From: Bordetella genomosp. 11
GTDB taxonomy: Bacteria; Pseudomonadota; Gammaproteobacteria; Burkholderiales; Burkholderiaceae_B
Direction: 5' to 3'
NCBI RefSeq assembly: GCF_002261215.1
Contig: NZ_NEVS01000004.1
Coordinates: forward strand, 1,178,001-1,242,000
Length of the DNA: 64,000 nucleotides
The notes under the pieces: generated by a model
Databases searched by the model: none
The model's input: only the letters and a program-made list of their open reading frames with translations
Told to the model about the DNA's origin: nothing
Shown here: positions 1 through 10,226 of the stretch, in pieces
How the letters are laid out: every line of letters begins with the position of its first letter
Position numbering within the stretch: the stretch's first letter is position 1
Program-made: the position numbers and the translations under genes

Positions 1-208
1 CTGGACGCTGTGGGGCGCGCTGCCGATCGCGGCGCTGCTGGGTGCGGTCTCCATCGTCGGCGACCTGTTCGAATCCTTGCTCAAGCGGCGGGCCGGCCGC
101 AAGGACTCCAGTAGCCTGTTGCCTGGCCACGGCGGGGTCTATGATCGCATCGACGCCATCCTGCCGGTGGCGCCGATAGCCTTGCTTCTCAGTGGAGTAT
201 TGTTTTGA
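1..208 (+). CDS. cdsA: Phosphatidate cytidylyltransferase, C-terminal part (cut by window start)
   Basis: Makes CDP-diacylglycerol from phosphatidate and CTP at the inner membrane. Only the last 68 codons are visible, reading in frame from base 2 to TGA at 206-208. They contain the CdsA signature: a K-R near the membrane segment, then K-D, then PGHGG followed by YDRID, and a final hydrophobic stretch. The stop overlaps the TTG start of dxr by four bases (TTGA), so the two are probably translationally coupled. The gene start lies outside the window. Confidence 0.93.
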   Translation, partial: WTLWGALPIAALLGAVSIVGDLFESLLKRRAGRKDSSSLLPGHGGVYDRIDAILPVAPIALLLSGVLF

Positions 209-1422
209 CTGCGTTTCAGCGTATCGCCGTGCTGGGTTCCACGGGATCGATCGGCGAAAGCACCCTGGACGTGATTGCCCGGCATCCGGACCGCCTCGCG
301 GTGCATGCGCTGTCCGCCCATAGCCGCATGGAGAAGCTGGCGGAGCAGGCACGGGCCAGCGGCGCGCGAGTCGTGGTCGTGCCCGATGCGGCGGCCAGGG
401 AGCGGTTTCTCCAGGCCTGGGGCTCGGATGCGCCGTTGCCGCAGGTCCGGGTGGGCGCCCAGGCCCTGGCCGATACCGCCGCCGATCCCGCTTGCGATAC
501 GGTCATGGCCGCCATCGTGGGCGCGGCAGGCCTGCCTTCGGCGCTGGCGGCGGCTCGCGCCGGCAAACGCGTACTGCTGGCCAACAAGGAAGCGCTGGTC
601 GCCGCGGGCTCGTTGTTCATGGGCGCGGTCCGCGACCACGGGGCCGAACTGCTGCCCATAGACAGCGAACACAACGCGATTTTCCAATGCCTGCCCCATG
701 GCGAGCGCGCCTCGGCCCCCACGCGGCCCGCCGCGGGTGTGCGCCGGTTGATCTTGACCGCGTCGGGCGGGCCATTCCGCCAGCACGATCCCGAACTGCT
801 GCACGGCATCACCCCGGCACAGGCCTGCAAGCATCCGAACTGGAGCATGGGACGCAAGATCTCGGTCGATTCCGCCACCATGTTGAACAAGGGCCTGGAA
901 GTCATCGAGGCCCATTGGCTGTTCGCCATGCCGCAGGATCGCATCGAGGTCCTGGTCCATCCCCAGAGCGTCGTGCATTCCATGGTGGAGTACGAGGACG
1001 GCTCCGTCATCGCGCAATTGGGCCAGCCGGACATGCGTACCCCGATTGCCTACGCGCTGGGCTTTCCCGACAGGCTGGCCAGCGGGGTGGGCTTGCTCGA
1101 TCTGGCGCGCCTGGGACGCCTGGATTTCGAAGCGCCCGACCTGCGGCGCTTTCCCTGTCTGCAATTGGCGTTCGACGCTCTGGCGGCGGGGCAGGGCGCC
1201 TGCATCGCGCTGAATGCCGCCAACGAGATCGCCGTGGACGCCTTCCTGCGCGAACGCCTGCCCTATACCCGTATTTCCGCTGTCATCGCCGAGACCCTGG
1301 AGTGGCATGCCGGTCGGCCATCTGTTACCCTGAACCACCTCGACGACGTCCTCGCGGAAGATGCCGCGGCCCGTGCGCAGGCTGAACAAATCCAGGCGCG
1401 TTCCGTCCCCGCCGGCCGCTGA
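205..1422 (+). CDS. dxr: 1-deoxy-D-xylulose 5-phosphate reductoisomerase
   Basis: Converts DXP to 2-C-methyl-D-erythritol 4-phosphate with NADPH, the committed step of the MEP isoprenoid pathway, in the cytoplasm. The 405-residue product has the N-terminal nucleotide-binding motif GSTGSIG at residues 11-17. It also has the metal-binding IDSEHNA motif (Asp153, Glu155), the [17 protein letters not shown] block and [12 protein letters not shown]. The length is normal for the family. The start is TTG at 205, overlapping the cdsA stop; the first in-frame ATG lies well inside the NADPH domain, so TTG is preferred. The neighbourhood (cdsA-dxr-rseP-bamA) is the standard proteobacterial one. Confidence 0.96.
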   Translation: MTAFQRIAVLGSTGSIGESTLDVIARHPDRLAVHALSAHSRMEKLAEQARASGARVVVVPDAAARERFLQAWGSDAPLPQVRVGAQALADTAADPACDTVMAAIVGAAGLPSALAAARAGKRVLLANKEALVAAGSLFMGAVRDHGAELLPIDSEHNAIFQCLPHGERASAPTRPAAGVRRLILTASGGPFRQHDPELLHGITPAQACKHPNWSMGRKISVDSATMLNKGLEVIEAHWLFAMPQDRIEVLVHPQSVVHSMVEYEDGSVIAQLGQPDMRTPIAYALGFPDRLASGVGLLDLARLGRLDFEAPDLRRFPCLQLAFDALAAGQGACIALNAANEIAVDAFLRERLPYTRISAVIAETLEWHAGRPSVTLNHLDDVLAEDAAARAQAEQIQARSVPAGR

Positions 1423-1500
1423 TTCGCCGCGTCGCCGGGCCGCTCCGCCCCGGCGCCCGCGCGGGTGGCCGGGTGGCCTCACCAATTCGGTACTCGCTAC

Positions 1501-2835
1501 ATGCTTTTCACCTTGCTCGCCTTTGCCGTCGCGCTGGGCATCCTGATTACTTTCCACGAGCTCGGCCACTATTGGGCGGCCCGGCTGTGCGGCGTACGGG
1601 TGCTGCGATTCTCCATCGGCTTCGGCCGCGTGCTCCTGCGCCGGGTCGACCGCCATGGAACGGAATGGGCCGTATCGGCAATTCCGCTGGGCGGCTACGT
1701 CAAAATGCAGGACGACCCGCCGCCGGGCGCGACAGCAGCCGAGGCCGGGCAGGCCTTCAATCCCCAGCCTGTGGGCAAGCGCATCCTGATCGTCGCCGCC
1801 GGGCCGGTCTTCAACCTGATCCTGGCCGTATTCCTGTACGCCGGGCTGAATTTCGCCGGCGTACAGGAGCCGGTCGCCCTGGTCGCCCAGCCCGCGGCCG
1901 GCACGGCGGCCGCTCGCGCCGGTTTCCAGGCGGGCGACCAGATCGTTTCTATCGACGGGCAGGCGATAAATTCGTGGAACGACGCGCGCTGGCAGTTGAT
2001 GGACCATGTTTCCACCGGCGGCCGCATCCAGATCGGCGTGAAAACCGCGCATGGCGTGGCCCAGGAGCGCGATCTCACTCTGGGTGAAAGCTCCCTGGAC
2101 CCGGCGCAGGGCGATCCCCTGGCGCTGGCGGGCCTGCGCTTGCGCGAACCGCAGCCCGTGGTGCGCGGTGTGATCGCCGGCAGCGCGGGGGAACAGGCCG
2201 GCCTGCGTGCCGGCGATGTCATCCTGGATGTCGACGGCAAACCGGTACAGGATGTCAGCGCGGTGGTGGGCAGCGTGCAGCAGCGAGCCGGCCAGCCGGT
2301 GCCGCTGCGTGTTCGGCGAGATGGCGCGGACGTCACCCTGACCGTGACGCCGCGGGCCGAACGCATCGAAAACGGCGAAACGGTGGGGCGCATCGGCGTC
2401 CAGCTGGGCGGCGACGTCCCCATGGTGACCGTGCGCTACGGCCCGGTGGACAGCCTCTGGCAGGGCGCCACCCGCACGGCGGATACGGCGTGGTTCTCGC
2501 TACGCATGATGGGGCGCATGGTCACGGGCGCCGTCTCGTGGCGCAATATCAGCGGGCCGGTCACCATCGCGGACTACGCGGGGCAGACGGCGCGCGTCGG
2601 CCTGGCAGCCTACATCGCTTACCTCGCCTTGATCAGTATCAGCCTGGGCGTACTGAACCTGTTGCCCATTCCCATGCTGGATGGGGGGCATCTGCTGTAT
2701 TACCTGATCGAAATCGTGCGCGGCAGCCCGCCGCCTTCACGTTGGCTGGACATCGGCCAGCGTGCCGGGCTGGGCCTCCTTGCGGGGCTGATGGGCCTGG
2801 CGCTATTCAATGATTTCGCGCGGCTTTTCACCTAG
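1501..2835 (+). CDS. rseP: Site-2 intramembrane zinc metalloprotease RseP
   Basis: Inner-membrane protease that cleaves anti-sigma factor RseA and remnant signal peptides. The 444-residue product begins with a hydrophobic segment carrying HELGH (His19, Glu20, His23). It has two PDZ domains in the middle (about residues 115-290) and the second metal-ligand motif LDG (Asp394) in a C-terminal membrane segment. An upstream GTG at 1465 is open in frame, but its extension (MAGWPHQFGTRY) is unlike the family, so ATG 1501 (MLFTLLAF) is chosen. No convincing Shine-Dalgarno is visible. It lies directly before bamA, matching its envelope-stress role. Confidence 0.95.
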   Translation: MLFTLLAFAVALGILITFHELGHYWAARLCGVRVLRFSIGFGRVLLRRVDRHGTEWAVSAIPLGGYVKMQDDPPPGATAAEAGQAFNPQPVGKRILIVAAGPVFNLILAVFLYAGLNFAGVQEPVALVAQPAAGTAAARAGFQAGDQIVSIDGQAINSWNDARWQLMDHVSTGGRIQIGVKTAHGVAQERDLTLGESSLDPAQGDPLALAGLRLREPQPVVRGVIAGSAGEQAGLRAGDVILDVDGKPVQDVSAVVGSVQQRAGQPVPLRVRRDGADVTLTVTPRAERIENGETVGRIGVQLGGDVPMVTVRYGPVDSLWQGATRTADTAWFSLRMMGRMVTGAVSWRNISGPVTIADYAGQTARVGLAAYIAYLALISISLGVLNLLPIPMLDGGHLLYYLIEIVRGSPPPSRWLDIGQRAGLGLLAGLMGLALFNDFARLFT

Positions 2836-2956
2836 GTGGTCATCGACGGACGCCCGCGGGACGGCCTGCGCCTTTCGCTTGGGCGTGTTCTGCCTTAAAA
2901 TCCCCCGCCATTTGCACCAATAACTCCGCCGTTTGGACCACCAAGGATCGCCCAGG

Positions 2957-5290
2957 ATGTTTTTCCGCTGGATGTTTAAGCCCAACAAGGGTGTTTGGGC
3001 GGGCCTCATCGCCATGTTGCTGCTGTTGCCGGCAATGGCGCAGGCCTTCGAACCCTTTGTCGTCAAGGACATCCGGGTGGAGGGCATACAGCGTATCGAC
3101 GCCGGCACGGTCTTCGGCTACCTGCCGTTCAAGGTGGGCGACACGTTCACGGAAGACACCGCCACCGAATCGGTGCGCCGCCTGTACGGCAGCGGCTTCT
3201 TCAGCGACGTGCGCATCGATACCAACAACAATGTCGTCGTGGTAGTGGTGCAGGAGCGCGCGACCATCGCGTCGATCACCTTCAACGGCATGCGGGAATT
3301 CGACAGCAAGGCGATTCTCGAATCGTTGCGCAACGTCGGCTTCGCCGAGGGGCGCATCTTCGACCGGTCCATGCTGGAACGCGCCGAACTCGAACTCAAG
3401 CAGCAGTACATGTCCAAGGGCAAGTACGGCGTGGAGGTCACGTCCACGGTGACACCGCTACCCCGTAATCGCGTGGGTATCAGCTTCGATATTTTCGAAG
3501 GCGATGTGGCCCGTATCCGCGAAATCCATTTCGTCGGCAACAAGGCCTTCTCGCAGAGCGAATTGCTGGACCAGATCCAGATGACCACGCCGGGATGGCT
3601 GACCTGGTACACCGACACCGACAAGTATTCGCGCGAAAAGCTGGAAGGCGACGTCGAGCGCATCCGCTCGTTCTATCTGGATCGCGGCTACCTGGAAGTG
3701 GCGGTCGAGCCGCCGCAGGTCACGATCTCGCCGGACCGCAAGGACATCTTCATCACCTATACGCTGCACGAAGGCGAGCCCTACAAGGTTCGCAGCGTCA
3801 AGCTGGCGGGCAACCTGCTGGGGCTGGACAAGCAGATCGAGGCCTTGCTGCAGGTCAAGCCGGGCGAAACTTTCTCCGCCGCCAAGACGAACGATAGCGC
3901 CAAGGCCATTACGGATTACCTGGGCCAGCTCGGCTACGCGTTCGCCAACGTCAATCCGAACCCGCAGCTGGATCGCGCCAAGCACGAGGCCGATCTGACG
4001 TTCTACGTTGATCCCAGCCGCCGCGTCTACGTGCGCCGTATCCAGATCGGCGGCAATACGCGCACCCGCGACGAAGTCGTCCGCCGCGAAATGCGCCAGG
4101 AAGAAGCCGCGTGGTACGACGCCGGCGAGATCAAGACCTCGCGCGACCGTATCGACCGCCTGGGCTATTTCAACGACGTCAACGTCAAGACCGAGCCGGT
4201 CCCGGGGTCGCCCGACCAGGTGGACGTCAACGTGGACGTCAAGGAAAAACCCACCGGCATGGTCAACCTGGGTGTGGGCTATGGCTCCACCGACCGCGCC
4301 ATCCTTAGCGCCGGTATCAGCGAAGACAACGTTTTCGGCAGCGGTACCAACCTGACGCTGCAGTTCAACACCAGCAAGACCAACCGCGCCGCGGTGCTTT
4401 CCCATACCGACCCGTACTGGACGAAGGACGGCATCAGCCGGACCACCTCCCTGTACTACCGCCAGACCCGTCCGTTCATCGATAACGATGGCGAGTACCG
4501 GGTGGATACCATGGGCCTGGGGATGAACTTCGGCGTGCCCATTTCGGAGTACGACCGTATCATCCTGGGCGCGTCCTTCGAGCGGAACAGGGTTCACCTG
4601 AACAGCGACTCGCCGCTGGCCTACCAGGAATATGTCGACCAGTACGGCGAATCGACCAATGCCGTGCTGCTGACCACCGGCTGGAACAAGGACACCCGCG
4701 ACAGCGCGCTGGCGCCGACCCGGGGATACTTCACCAAGCTGCAGGCCAACGTGTCGACGATGGACCTGAAGTACACCATGCTGTCCGCGCAGCAGCAGTA
4801 CTACCTGCCGCTGGGCCGCAGCTATACGCTCGCGCTCAATGGCATGGTGGACTGGGGCACCGCCTATGGCGGCAAGGACTTCCCGGTCATCAAGGACGTG
4901 TACGCGGGCGGCATCGGTTCCGTGCGCGGATACGAGGGCGCGTCCCTGGGCCCGCGCGACTCGCTGACCGGCGATTACCTCGGCGGCGCGCGGCGCATGG
5001 TGGCCAACGCGCAGCTGTACCTGCCTTTCCCCGGCGCCACCAAGGACAAAACCTTGCGCTGGTTCCTCTTCACGGACGCGGGGCGCGTGCAGCCGGGTAC
5101 CGGCATGACCTGCACGGGCGGCAAGAACAACGAGGTAGAGGATCCCTGCGGATGGCGCTATTCGGCGGGTGTCGGCCTGTCATGGCAGTCGCCGCTGGGA
5201 CCGCTGCAATTGTCCTACGGCCATCCGCTCAACGCGAAGCCGGGTGACGACACCCAGACCTTCCAGTTCCAGATTGGTACTGGTTTCTAA
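2957..5290 (+). CDS. bamA: Outer membrane protein assembly factor BamA
   Basis: Central subunit of the BAM complex that folds beta-barrels into the outer membrane. The 777-residue product has a signal peptide (cleavage after AMAQA, about residue 29), five POTRA domains (about 30-430) and a 16-strand barrel. The lid-loop motif VRGY is at residues 656-659, and the last residue is Phe, as expected of a BAM-recognised C-terminal strand. ATG 2957 is preferred over an upstream in-frame TTG (2933) because CCAGG precedes it and the signal peptide then has a normal length. A TAAAAT -10-like element lies at 2896-2901, so it may have its own promoter. Confidence 0.96.
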   Translation: MFFRWMFKPNKGVWAGLIAMLLLLPAMAQAFEPFVVKDIRVEGIQRIDAGTVFGYLPFKVGDTFTEDTATESVRRLYGSGFFSDVRIDTNNNVVVVVVQERATIASITFNGMREFDSKAILESLRNVGFAEGRIFDRSMLERAELELKQQYMSKGKYGVEVTSTVTPLPRNRVGISFDIFEGDVARIREIHFVGNKAFSQSELLDQIQMTTPGWLTWYTDTDKYSREKLEGDVERIRSFYLDRGYLEVAVEPPQVTISPDRKDIFITYTLHEGEPYKVRSVKLAGNLLGLDKQIEALLQVKPGETFSAAKTNDSAKAITDYLGQLGYAFANVNPNPQLDRAKHEADLTFYVDPSRRVYVRRIQIGGNTRTRDEVVRREMRQEEAAWYDAGEIKTSRDRIDRLGYFNDVNVKTEPVPGSPDQVDVNVDVKEKPTGMVNLGVGYGSTDRAILSAGISEDNVFGSGTNLTLQFNTSKTNRAAVLSHTDPYWTKDGISRTTSLYYRQTRPFIDNDGEYRVDTMGLGMNFGVPISEYDRIILGASFERNRVHLNSDSPLAYQEYVDQYGESTNAVLLTTGWNKDTRDSALAPTRGYFTKLQANVSTMDLKYTMLSAQQQYYLPLGRSYTLALNGMVDWGTAYGGKDFPVIKDVYAGGIGSVRGYEGASLGPRDSLTGDYLGGARRMVANAQLYLPFPGATKDKTLRWFLFTDAGRVQPGTGMTCTGGKNNEVEDPCGWRYSAGVGLSWQSPLGPLQLSYGHPLNAKPGDDTQTFQFQIGTGF

Positions 5291-5305
5291 ACGCTAATCA
5301 AAGGT

Positions 5306-5323
5306 GGCCGGATGTTTCCGGCC
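5306..5323 (+). other. Hairpin between bamA and skp
   Basis: A perfect 7-bp stem (GGCCGGA / TCCGGCC) with a TGTT loop begins 15 bases after the bamA stop. No T-run follows, so it is not a classical intrinsic terminator. It could slow 3' exonuclease decay or partly attenuate read-through into skp. Confidence 0.45.
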
Positions 5324-5391
5324 GCCCATAACCGCGCAAGTTTAGTGGCACAATAGCGGTTTGCTTGACCTTATCGGAAGGTGAAATTTTC

Positions 5392-5949
5392 ATGATGTCT
5401 ATTTTCGTACGCAAATTGTCCCGTTCATCGCGCAAAAGCTCCGCCTCTCTGACGGCTGTGCTGGCGCTGGCGGGCGCGCTGCTGCTGGGCGCGTCGTACG
5501 CGGCGCCCGCAGCTGCGCAAGGGACGAAAATCGGCTTCGTCAATACCGAACGTATCTTGCGTGAATCGGGCCCGGCCCGTGCCGCCCAGGCGAAGATCGA
5601 GTCGGAATTCAAATCGCGCGACGCCGATTTGCAGCGCATGGCGACCAATCTGCGCACCCAGGCTGAAAAGTTCGACAAGGACGCGCCTGTGCTGTCCGAG
5701 TCCGACCGCGCGAAGCGCCAGCGCGATCTCAGCAACATGGATGCGGACCTGCAACGTCGCCGCCGCGAGTTCCAGGAAGACTTCAACCGCCGCCGTAACG
5801 AAGAGTTCTCGGCTATCGTCCAGAAGGCCAATGCGGCCATCAAGAACATCGCCGAAAAAGAAAACTACGATCTGATCGTGCAGGACGCGGTAACGGTCAG
5901 CCCGCGCGTGGACATCACGGATAAAGTGATCCAGGCCCTTGGGAAGTAA
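5392..5949 (+). CDS. skp: Periplasmic chaperone Skp/OmpH family
   Basis: Trimeric periplasmic holdase for unfolded outer-membrane proteins. The 185-residue product has a twin-basic N-terminus, a hydrophobic core and a signal-peptidase site after APAAA (about residue 42). A KIGFVNTERIL strand follows, then a long charged coiled coil, the tentacle region rich in R, E, Q and D. A final IVQDAVTVSPRVDITDKVI segment closes the protein, as in the family. ATG 5392 follows GGAAGGTG at good spacing; the upstream in-frame TTG 5365 is rejected because it would put charged residues before the signal. It lies between bamA and lpxD, the usual place. Confidence 0.94.
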   Translation: MMSIFVRKLSRSSRKSSASLTAVLALAGALLLGASYAAPAAAQGTKIGFVNTERILRESGPARAAQAKIESEFKSRDADLQRMATNLRTQAEKFDKDAPVLSESDRAKRQRDLSNMDADLQRRRREFQEDFNRRRNEEFSAIVQKANAAIKNIAEKENYDLIVQDAVTVSPRVDITDKVIQALGK

Positions 5950-5958
5950 GCGCCGCCT

Positions 5959-7053
5959 ATGCCGGTTCTGCTAGATCCCGTTCGCGCGCCGTTACTCGAC
6001 GAGCTATTGGCGGATACCGACACCCAAGGCCTGACATGGCAGCTCAGCGCCCCGCCCGGCGGGGTGCTTCCCAGGATCCAAGGACTGGGAACGCTGGCCT
6101 CTTCCGGGCCGGGCGAAATCAGTTTTCTCTCCAATCCCCGCTACCAGAGCCAGCTACCCGCGACGCGGGCTGGCGCCGTGATCGTCACGCCGGATGTGGA
6201 GCAGGCCTTGTCGGCCCAATCCCCTCCGCCTGGCTTTGCCCGGGTGGTAACCGCCAATCCTTACCTGCTGTATGCCCGTATCGCCCAGTGGTTCGACCGG
6301 GCGCGGCAGCCGTCGCTGCCGGCCGGTGTACACCCGTCGGCCGTCGTCGCTGACGATGCGGTGATCGAGGCTGGTGTGCGCATCGGCCCGCATTGCGTGG
6401 TCGAAGCCGGCGCGCGCGTGGGACGGGATAGCGTGCTGGGCCCCGGTTGCGTCATCGGTGCGGGGTCGTCCATCGGCGCCGGGGCGCTCTTGCACGCCAG
6501 GGTGACGTTGTATGCAGGCGTAACCGTTGGGGCACGCGCGATCATCCATTCCGGAGCGGTACTCGGGGCGGATGGCTTCGGTTTCGCGCCGGATCCGGTG
6601 CGGGGCAAGGGTGCCTGGGGTAAGATCCCGCAGTTTGGCGGGGTGAATGTCGGCGACGACGTGGAGATCGGGGCCAACACGACCATCGACCGCGGCGCGC
6701 TGGAAGACACCGTCATCGGCGACGGTGTCAAGCTGGACAACCAGATCATGGTGGCGCACAACGTGCGGATCGGTGCCCATACGGCGGTTGCCGCCTGCGT
6801 CGGGATTGCCGGATCCACCACGATAGGCGAACGTTGCACCATAGGCGGGGCTTCGATGCTGTCGGGCCATCTGACGCTGGCGGACGACGTTCACATTTCC
6901 GGCGGTACCGCCATTACGTCGAATATTTCCAAGCCTGGGCGTTACACAGGGGTGTATCCGTATGCGGAGCACGGCGACTGGCAGCGCAACGCCGCCGTCA
7001 TTCAGCAACTGGGTCAGTTGCGACGCCGTGTGCGGACACTCGAACAGGGATAA
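5959..7053 (+). CDS. lpxD: UDP-3-O-(3-hydroxyacyl)glucosamine N-acyltransferase
   Basis: Third step of lipid A synthesis: adds the second 3-hydroxyacyl chain from acyl-ACP to the UDP-glucosamine derivative. The 364-residue product has an N-terminal uridine-binding domain (about 1-110), then left-handed beta-helix hexapeptide repeats ([19 protein letters not shown] and others), then a C-terminal helix. His267 in VAHNVRIG corresponds to the catalytic base of the E. coli enzyme. It starts nine bases after skp, so it is probably in the same transcript. Confidence 0.95.
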   Translation: MPVLLDPVRAPLLDELLADTDTQGLTWQLSAPPGGVLPRIQGLGTLASSGPGEISFLSNPRYQSQLPATRAGAVIVTPDVEQALSAQSPPPGFARVVTANPYLLYARIAQWFDRARQPSLPAGVHPSAVVADDAVIEAGVRIGPHCVVEAGARVGRDSVLGPGCVIGAGSSIGAGALLHARVTLYAGVTVGARAIIHSGAVLGADGFGFAPDPVRGKGAWGKIPQFGGVNVGDDVEIGANTTIDRGALEDTVIGDGVKLDNQIMVAHNVRIGAHTAVAACVGIAGSTTIGERCTIGGASMLSGHLTLADDVHISGGTAITSNISKPGRYTGVYPYAEHGDWQRNAAVIQQLGQLRRRVRTLEQG

Positions 7054-7112
7054 CATCGCGTGCACGGCTGGCAGGCCGCGCCGTAAAAGAATTGCAATGC
7101 AGGAACATACTC

Positions 7113-7574
7113 ATGGAACTCGACATTAAGGGGATCCTGGATCGCTTGCCGCATCGATATCCGATGCTGTTGATCGACCGCGTGATCGACATCCAGCCCG
7201 GCAAATCCATCGTCGCCCTGAAGAACGTCTCGATCAACGAACCGTTCTTCACCGGACATTTTCCGCATCACCCCGTGATGCCGGGTGTACTGATCCTCGA
7301 AGCCATGGCCCAGGCGGCCGCGTTGTTCTCGTTCTCGGACGCGTCCGCGCTCAAGAGCGACGAGGCGTCAGGTTCATCCACGGTGTATTACTTCGTCGGT
7401 ATCGATGGGGCACGCTTCCGGCGGCCCGTTGTGCCCGGCGACCAGTTGCGCATCGAGGTCGACGCCGAGCGCCTGAGCCGCAGTATCTGCAAATATGCGG
7501 GACGCGCGCTCGTGGACGGGCAGTTGGTCGCCGAAGCCAAACTCATGTGTGCCATCCGCAGCCTGGAAGCATAA
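7113..7574 (+). CDS. fabZ: 3-hydroxyacyl-ACP dehydratase
   Basis: Dehydrates 3-hydroxyacyl-ACP in fatty-acid elongation and so competes with LpxA and LpxD for the same acyl donors. The 153-residue hot-dog-fold protein shows [13 protein letters not shown] near the start, the catalytic His49 in [12 protein letters not shown], and Glu63 in [12 protein letters not shown] 7113 gives the normal family length; a much longer open frame upstream (from 6834) is antisense-like shadow coding inside lpxD. The stop TAA abuts the lpxA ATG directly. Confidence 0.95.
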   Translation: MELDIKGILDRLPHRYPMLLIDRVIDIQPGKSIVALKNVSINEPFFTGHFPHHPVMPGVLILEAMAQAAALFSFSDASALKSDEASGSSTVYYFVGIDGARFRRPVVPGDQLRIEVDAERLSRSICKYAGRALVDGQLVAEAKLMCAIRSLEA

Positions 7575-8369
7575 ATGACCGGTCACATTCATCCCACCGC
7601 CGTGGTCGACCCGGCCGCGGAAATCGACAGCTCCGTGGTTATCGGTCCGTACAGCGTTGTCGGGCCGCAGGTGCGCATCGGCGCGGGGACTGAGATCGGA
7701 GCCCATTGCGTGATCGACGGTGTCACCACCATTGGACGCGACAACCGGTTCTACCGGTTCTGCTCCATAGGTGGCATGCCGCAGGACAAGAAGTACCACG
7801 GAGAACCGACCCGTCTGGAGATCGGCGATCGCAACACCGTCCGCGAATTCACGACCTTCAATACCGGTACCGTGCAGGACGGCGGGGTGACCACCCTGGG
7901 CGATGACAACTGGATCATGGCGTATGTGCATATCGCGCATGACTGCCATATCGGCAACAACACCATCCTCGCGAATGCCGTGCAACTGGGCGGGCATGTG
8001 CGGGTCGGCGACTGGGCGATCCTGGGCGGACTGACGGGCGTGCACCAGTTCAGCACGGTCGGCGCGCACAGCATGACCGGTGGAAACAGTTCGCTGATGC
8101 AGGATACGCCGCCCTATGTGCTGGCGGCCGGCAATCCCTGCCGCCCGGTCGGCATCAATATCGAAGGGCTGAAGCGCCGCGGGTTTTCGCCGGCCGTCAT
8201 ATCGGCGCTGCGCGATTCCTACAAAGCCATCTACCGTCGCGGCCTGTCGCTGGACGAGGCGCGCGCCGAACTGCGCGAGCGTCAGCAAACGGAGCCCGAA
8301 ACGCGCGAAGTCCTGCAGGTCATGCTGGACTTCCTGGATCAATCGCGCCGCGGCATCATCCGGCCGTGA
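7575..8369 (+). CDS. lpxA: UDP-N-acetylglucosamine acyltransferase
   Basis: First enzyme of lipid A synthesis; transfers a 3-hydroxyacyl chain from ACP to the 3-OH of UDP-GlcNAc. The 264-residue product is a hexapeptide-repeat beta helix starting [13 protein letters not shown]. His122 in HIAHDC is the expected catalytic base, followed by [15 protein letters not shown] and a C-terminal helical domain. The start codon follows the fabZ stop with no gap, and its own stop overlaps the lpxB GTG (GTGA). Confidence 0.96.
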   Translation: MTGHIHPTAVVDPAAEIDSSVVIGPYSVVGPQVRIGAGTEIGAHCVIDGVTTIGRDNRFYRFCSIGGMPQDKKYHGEPTRLEIGDRNTVREFTTFNTGTVQDGGVTTLGDDNWIMAYVHIAHDCHIGNNTILANAVQLGGHVRVGDWAILGGLTGVHQFSTVGAHSMTGGNSSLMQDTPPYVLAAGNPCRPVGINIEGLKRRGFSPAVISALRDSYKAIYRRGLSLDEARAELRERQQTEPETREVLQVMLDFLDQSRRGIIRP

Positions 8370-9631
8370 ACATGCGTATCGGCATGGTGGCCGGCGAGCC
8401 CTCCGGGGATTTGCTTGCCGGCCGCATCATCGAAGGCCTGCGCGCGCGCGATGCGTCGGTCTCGTGCGCCGGCATAGGCGGCCCGCGCATGCAGGCGCAG
8501 GGTTTCGAAAGCTGGCATCCCATGCATGCGCTGACGGTCTTCGGCTACGTCGACGCGCTCAAGCGCATTCCCAGCCTGCTGTCCATCTACGCCGACGTCA
8601 AACGCCGCATGCTGGCCGAACGGCCGTCGGTTTTCGTGGGCATCGATGCGCCGGACTTCAATCTGAAACTGGAACTGCAACTGCGGCAGGCGGGCGTCCC
8701 CACCGTGCATTTCGTGGGGCCGTCCATCTGGGCCTGGCGCTACGACCGCATTCACAAGATCCGGCAGGCCGTTTCCCACATGCTGGTGCTGTTTCCCTTC
8801 GAAGTCGATATCTATCGCAAAGAGGGCATCCCGGTCACCTATGTGGGTCATCCGCTGGCCGGCACCATTCCCATGACGCCGGACAGGGATGCCGCGCGAG
8901 CGCGGCTGGGCATCGACCGTGGCGCGCGGGTACTGGCCGTGCTGCCAGGCAGCCGGTCATCCGAAATACGCGTGCTGGCGCCCCGTTTCCTGCAGGCAGT
9001 GCAACAGTTGCAGGCGCGCGACCCCGCGCTGCAATGCATCGTCCCCATGGTCAACGCCGTGCGCCGCGCGGAGTTCGAAGATTTCCTGCGTCAGTATCCG
9101 GTAAAGAATCTGCGCATCGTGACGACGCAGGATGTGGCGGCCGGTGACGGCGGCGACATTGCCGCCGCGACGGGTGGCCAGGCCGGTGCCACGGCGGCGG
9201 GCTCCCCAGCCCATGCCGCGCCGTCGGGATCTCCCGTCGCCTGGGCCGTCATGGAGGCCGCGGACGCGGTGCTGGTGGCCAGCGGTACGGCCACGCTCGA
9301 AGCGGCTTTGTACAAGCGGCCCATGGTTATCTCCTATGTGCTGTCGCCGTGGATGCGCCGTATCATGGCTTGGAAATCCGGGCAGCAGCGTCCCTATTTG
9401 CCCTGGGTAGGCTTGCCGAACGTATTGCTGCGCGACTTCGTCGTCCCGGAGCTTCTGCAGGACGATGCCACCCCGGACAAACTGGCGGCCGCGACCTGGC
9501 GCGCGCTTACCGACGAGGCTGGCGCGGCGCGTATCCAGGCGCGCTTTACGGCCTTGCACGCGGACCTGCTGCGCGATACGCCCGCGCTGGCCGCGCAGGC
9601 CATAATCGAGGTGGCGCATGGCGCAAAGTGA
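8366..9631 (+). CDS. lpxB: Lipid-A-disaccharide synthase
   Basis: Glycosyltransferase that condenses UDP-2,3-diacylglucosamine with lipid X. The 421-residue frame starts at GTG 8366 (overlapping lpxA) or ATG 8372 two codons later. Family motifs include [40 protein letters not shown] and [17 protein letters not shown]. It is unusually long: residues about 257-292 are a Gly/Ala/Ser-rich insert (bases 9134-9240) just before the conserved [16 protein letters not shown] region. The insert keeps the frame and is probably a surface loop. Confidence 0.95.
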   Translation: MNMRIGMVAGEPSGDLLAGRIIEGLRARDASVSCAGIGGPRMQAQGFESWHPMHALTVFGYVDALKRIPSLLSIYADVKRRMLAERPSVFVGIDAPDFNLKLELQLRQAGVPTVHFVGPSIWAWRYDRIHKIRQAVSHMLVLFPFEVDIYRKEGIPVTYVGHPLAGTIPMTPDRDAARARLGIDRGARVLAVLPGSRSSEIRVLAPRFLQAVQQLQARDPALQCIVPMVNAVRRAEFEDFLRQYPVKNLRIVTTQDVAAGDGGDIAAATGGQAGATAAGSPAHAAPSGSPVAWAVMEAADAVLVASGTATLEAALYKRPMVISYVLSPWMRRIMAWKSGQQRPYLPWVGLPNVLLRDFVVPELLQDDATPDKLAAATWRALTDEAGAARIQARFTALHADLLRDTPALAAQAIIEVAHGAK

Positions 9632-10226
9632 CATGTTCGGCGACGAAGGCCTGCGAGAGGTCATTATCACGGGCGTCGACGAAGCCGGCCGCGGGCCGCT
9701 TGCCGGCGCCGTCTATGCCGCTGCCGTCATTCTGAACCCGGCACGTCCGATCGACGGGCTGGCCGATTCCAAAGTGCTGTCGGCGCCGCGCCGCGAAGAA
9801 CTCGCCCTCGAAATCAAGGAATACGCGCTGGCCTATTGCGTGGCCAGCGCCAGTGTCAAGGAAATCGACTCGCTGAATATCCTGCGCGCCTCGCTGCTGG
9901 CGATGCGCCGCGCGGTGCTGGGGCTGGGCATCAAGCCGGGCTTGGCCCTGGTCGATGGCAATCAATCGCCGCGCCTGCCCTGCGGCGTCAAGACGGTAGT
10001 GCAGGGCGATGCCCTGGTGCCGGCGATATCGGCGGCCTCCATCCTGGCGAAGACGGCGCGCGACGCCGACCTGGTGCGCCTGCATGGCGTCTATCCTGAT
10101 TATGGTTTCGACCAGCACAAAGGGTACGGCACCGCGATGCACCTGGAACGCTTGCGCGCGCACGGCCCTTGTCCGGAACACCGTCGCAGCTTTTCGCCGG
10201 TCAGGGATCTTCTGATCGCGCCATGA
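9618..10226 (+). CDS. rnhB: Ribonuclease HII
   Basis: Removes ribonucleotides from DNA and RNA:DNA hybrids in the cytoplasm. The 202-residue product carries the catalytic GVDEAGRGP motif (Asp21, Glu22), [18 protein letters not shown], the active-site Asp in AKTARDADL and the C-terminal HKGYGT motif. The start lies 14 bases inside lpxB, and its stop overlaps the next gene (ATGA). This lpxB-rnhB order is widely conserved. Confidence 0.95.
   Translation: MAQSDMFGDEGLREVIITGVDEAGRGPLAGAVYAAAVILNPARPIDGLADSKVLSAPRREELALEIKEYALAYCVASASVKEIDSLNILRASLLAMRRAVLGLGIKPGLALVDGNQSPRLPCGVKTVVQGDALVPAISAASILAKTARDADLVRLHGVYPDYGFDQHKGYGTAMHLERLRAHGPCPEHRRSFSPVRDLLIAP

Noticed and set aside
139-2052. 637-residue frame antisense to dxr and rseP
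   Set aside because: It spans two clearly real genes and their junction, and the composition (Arg, Gly, Gln) is typical of shadow frames.
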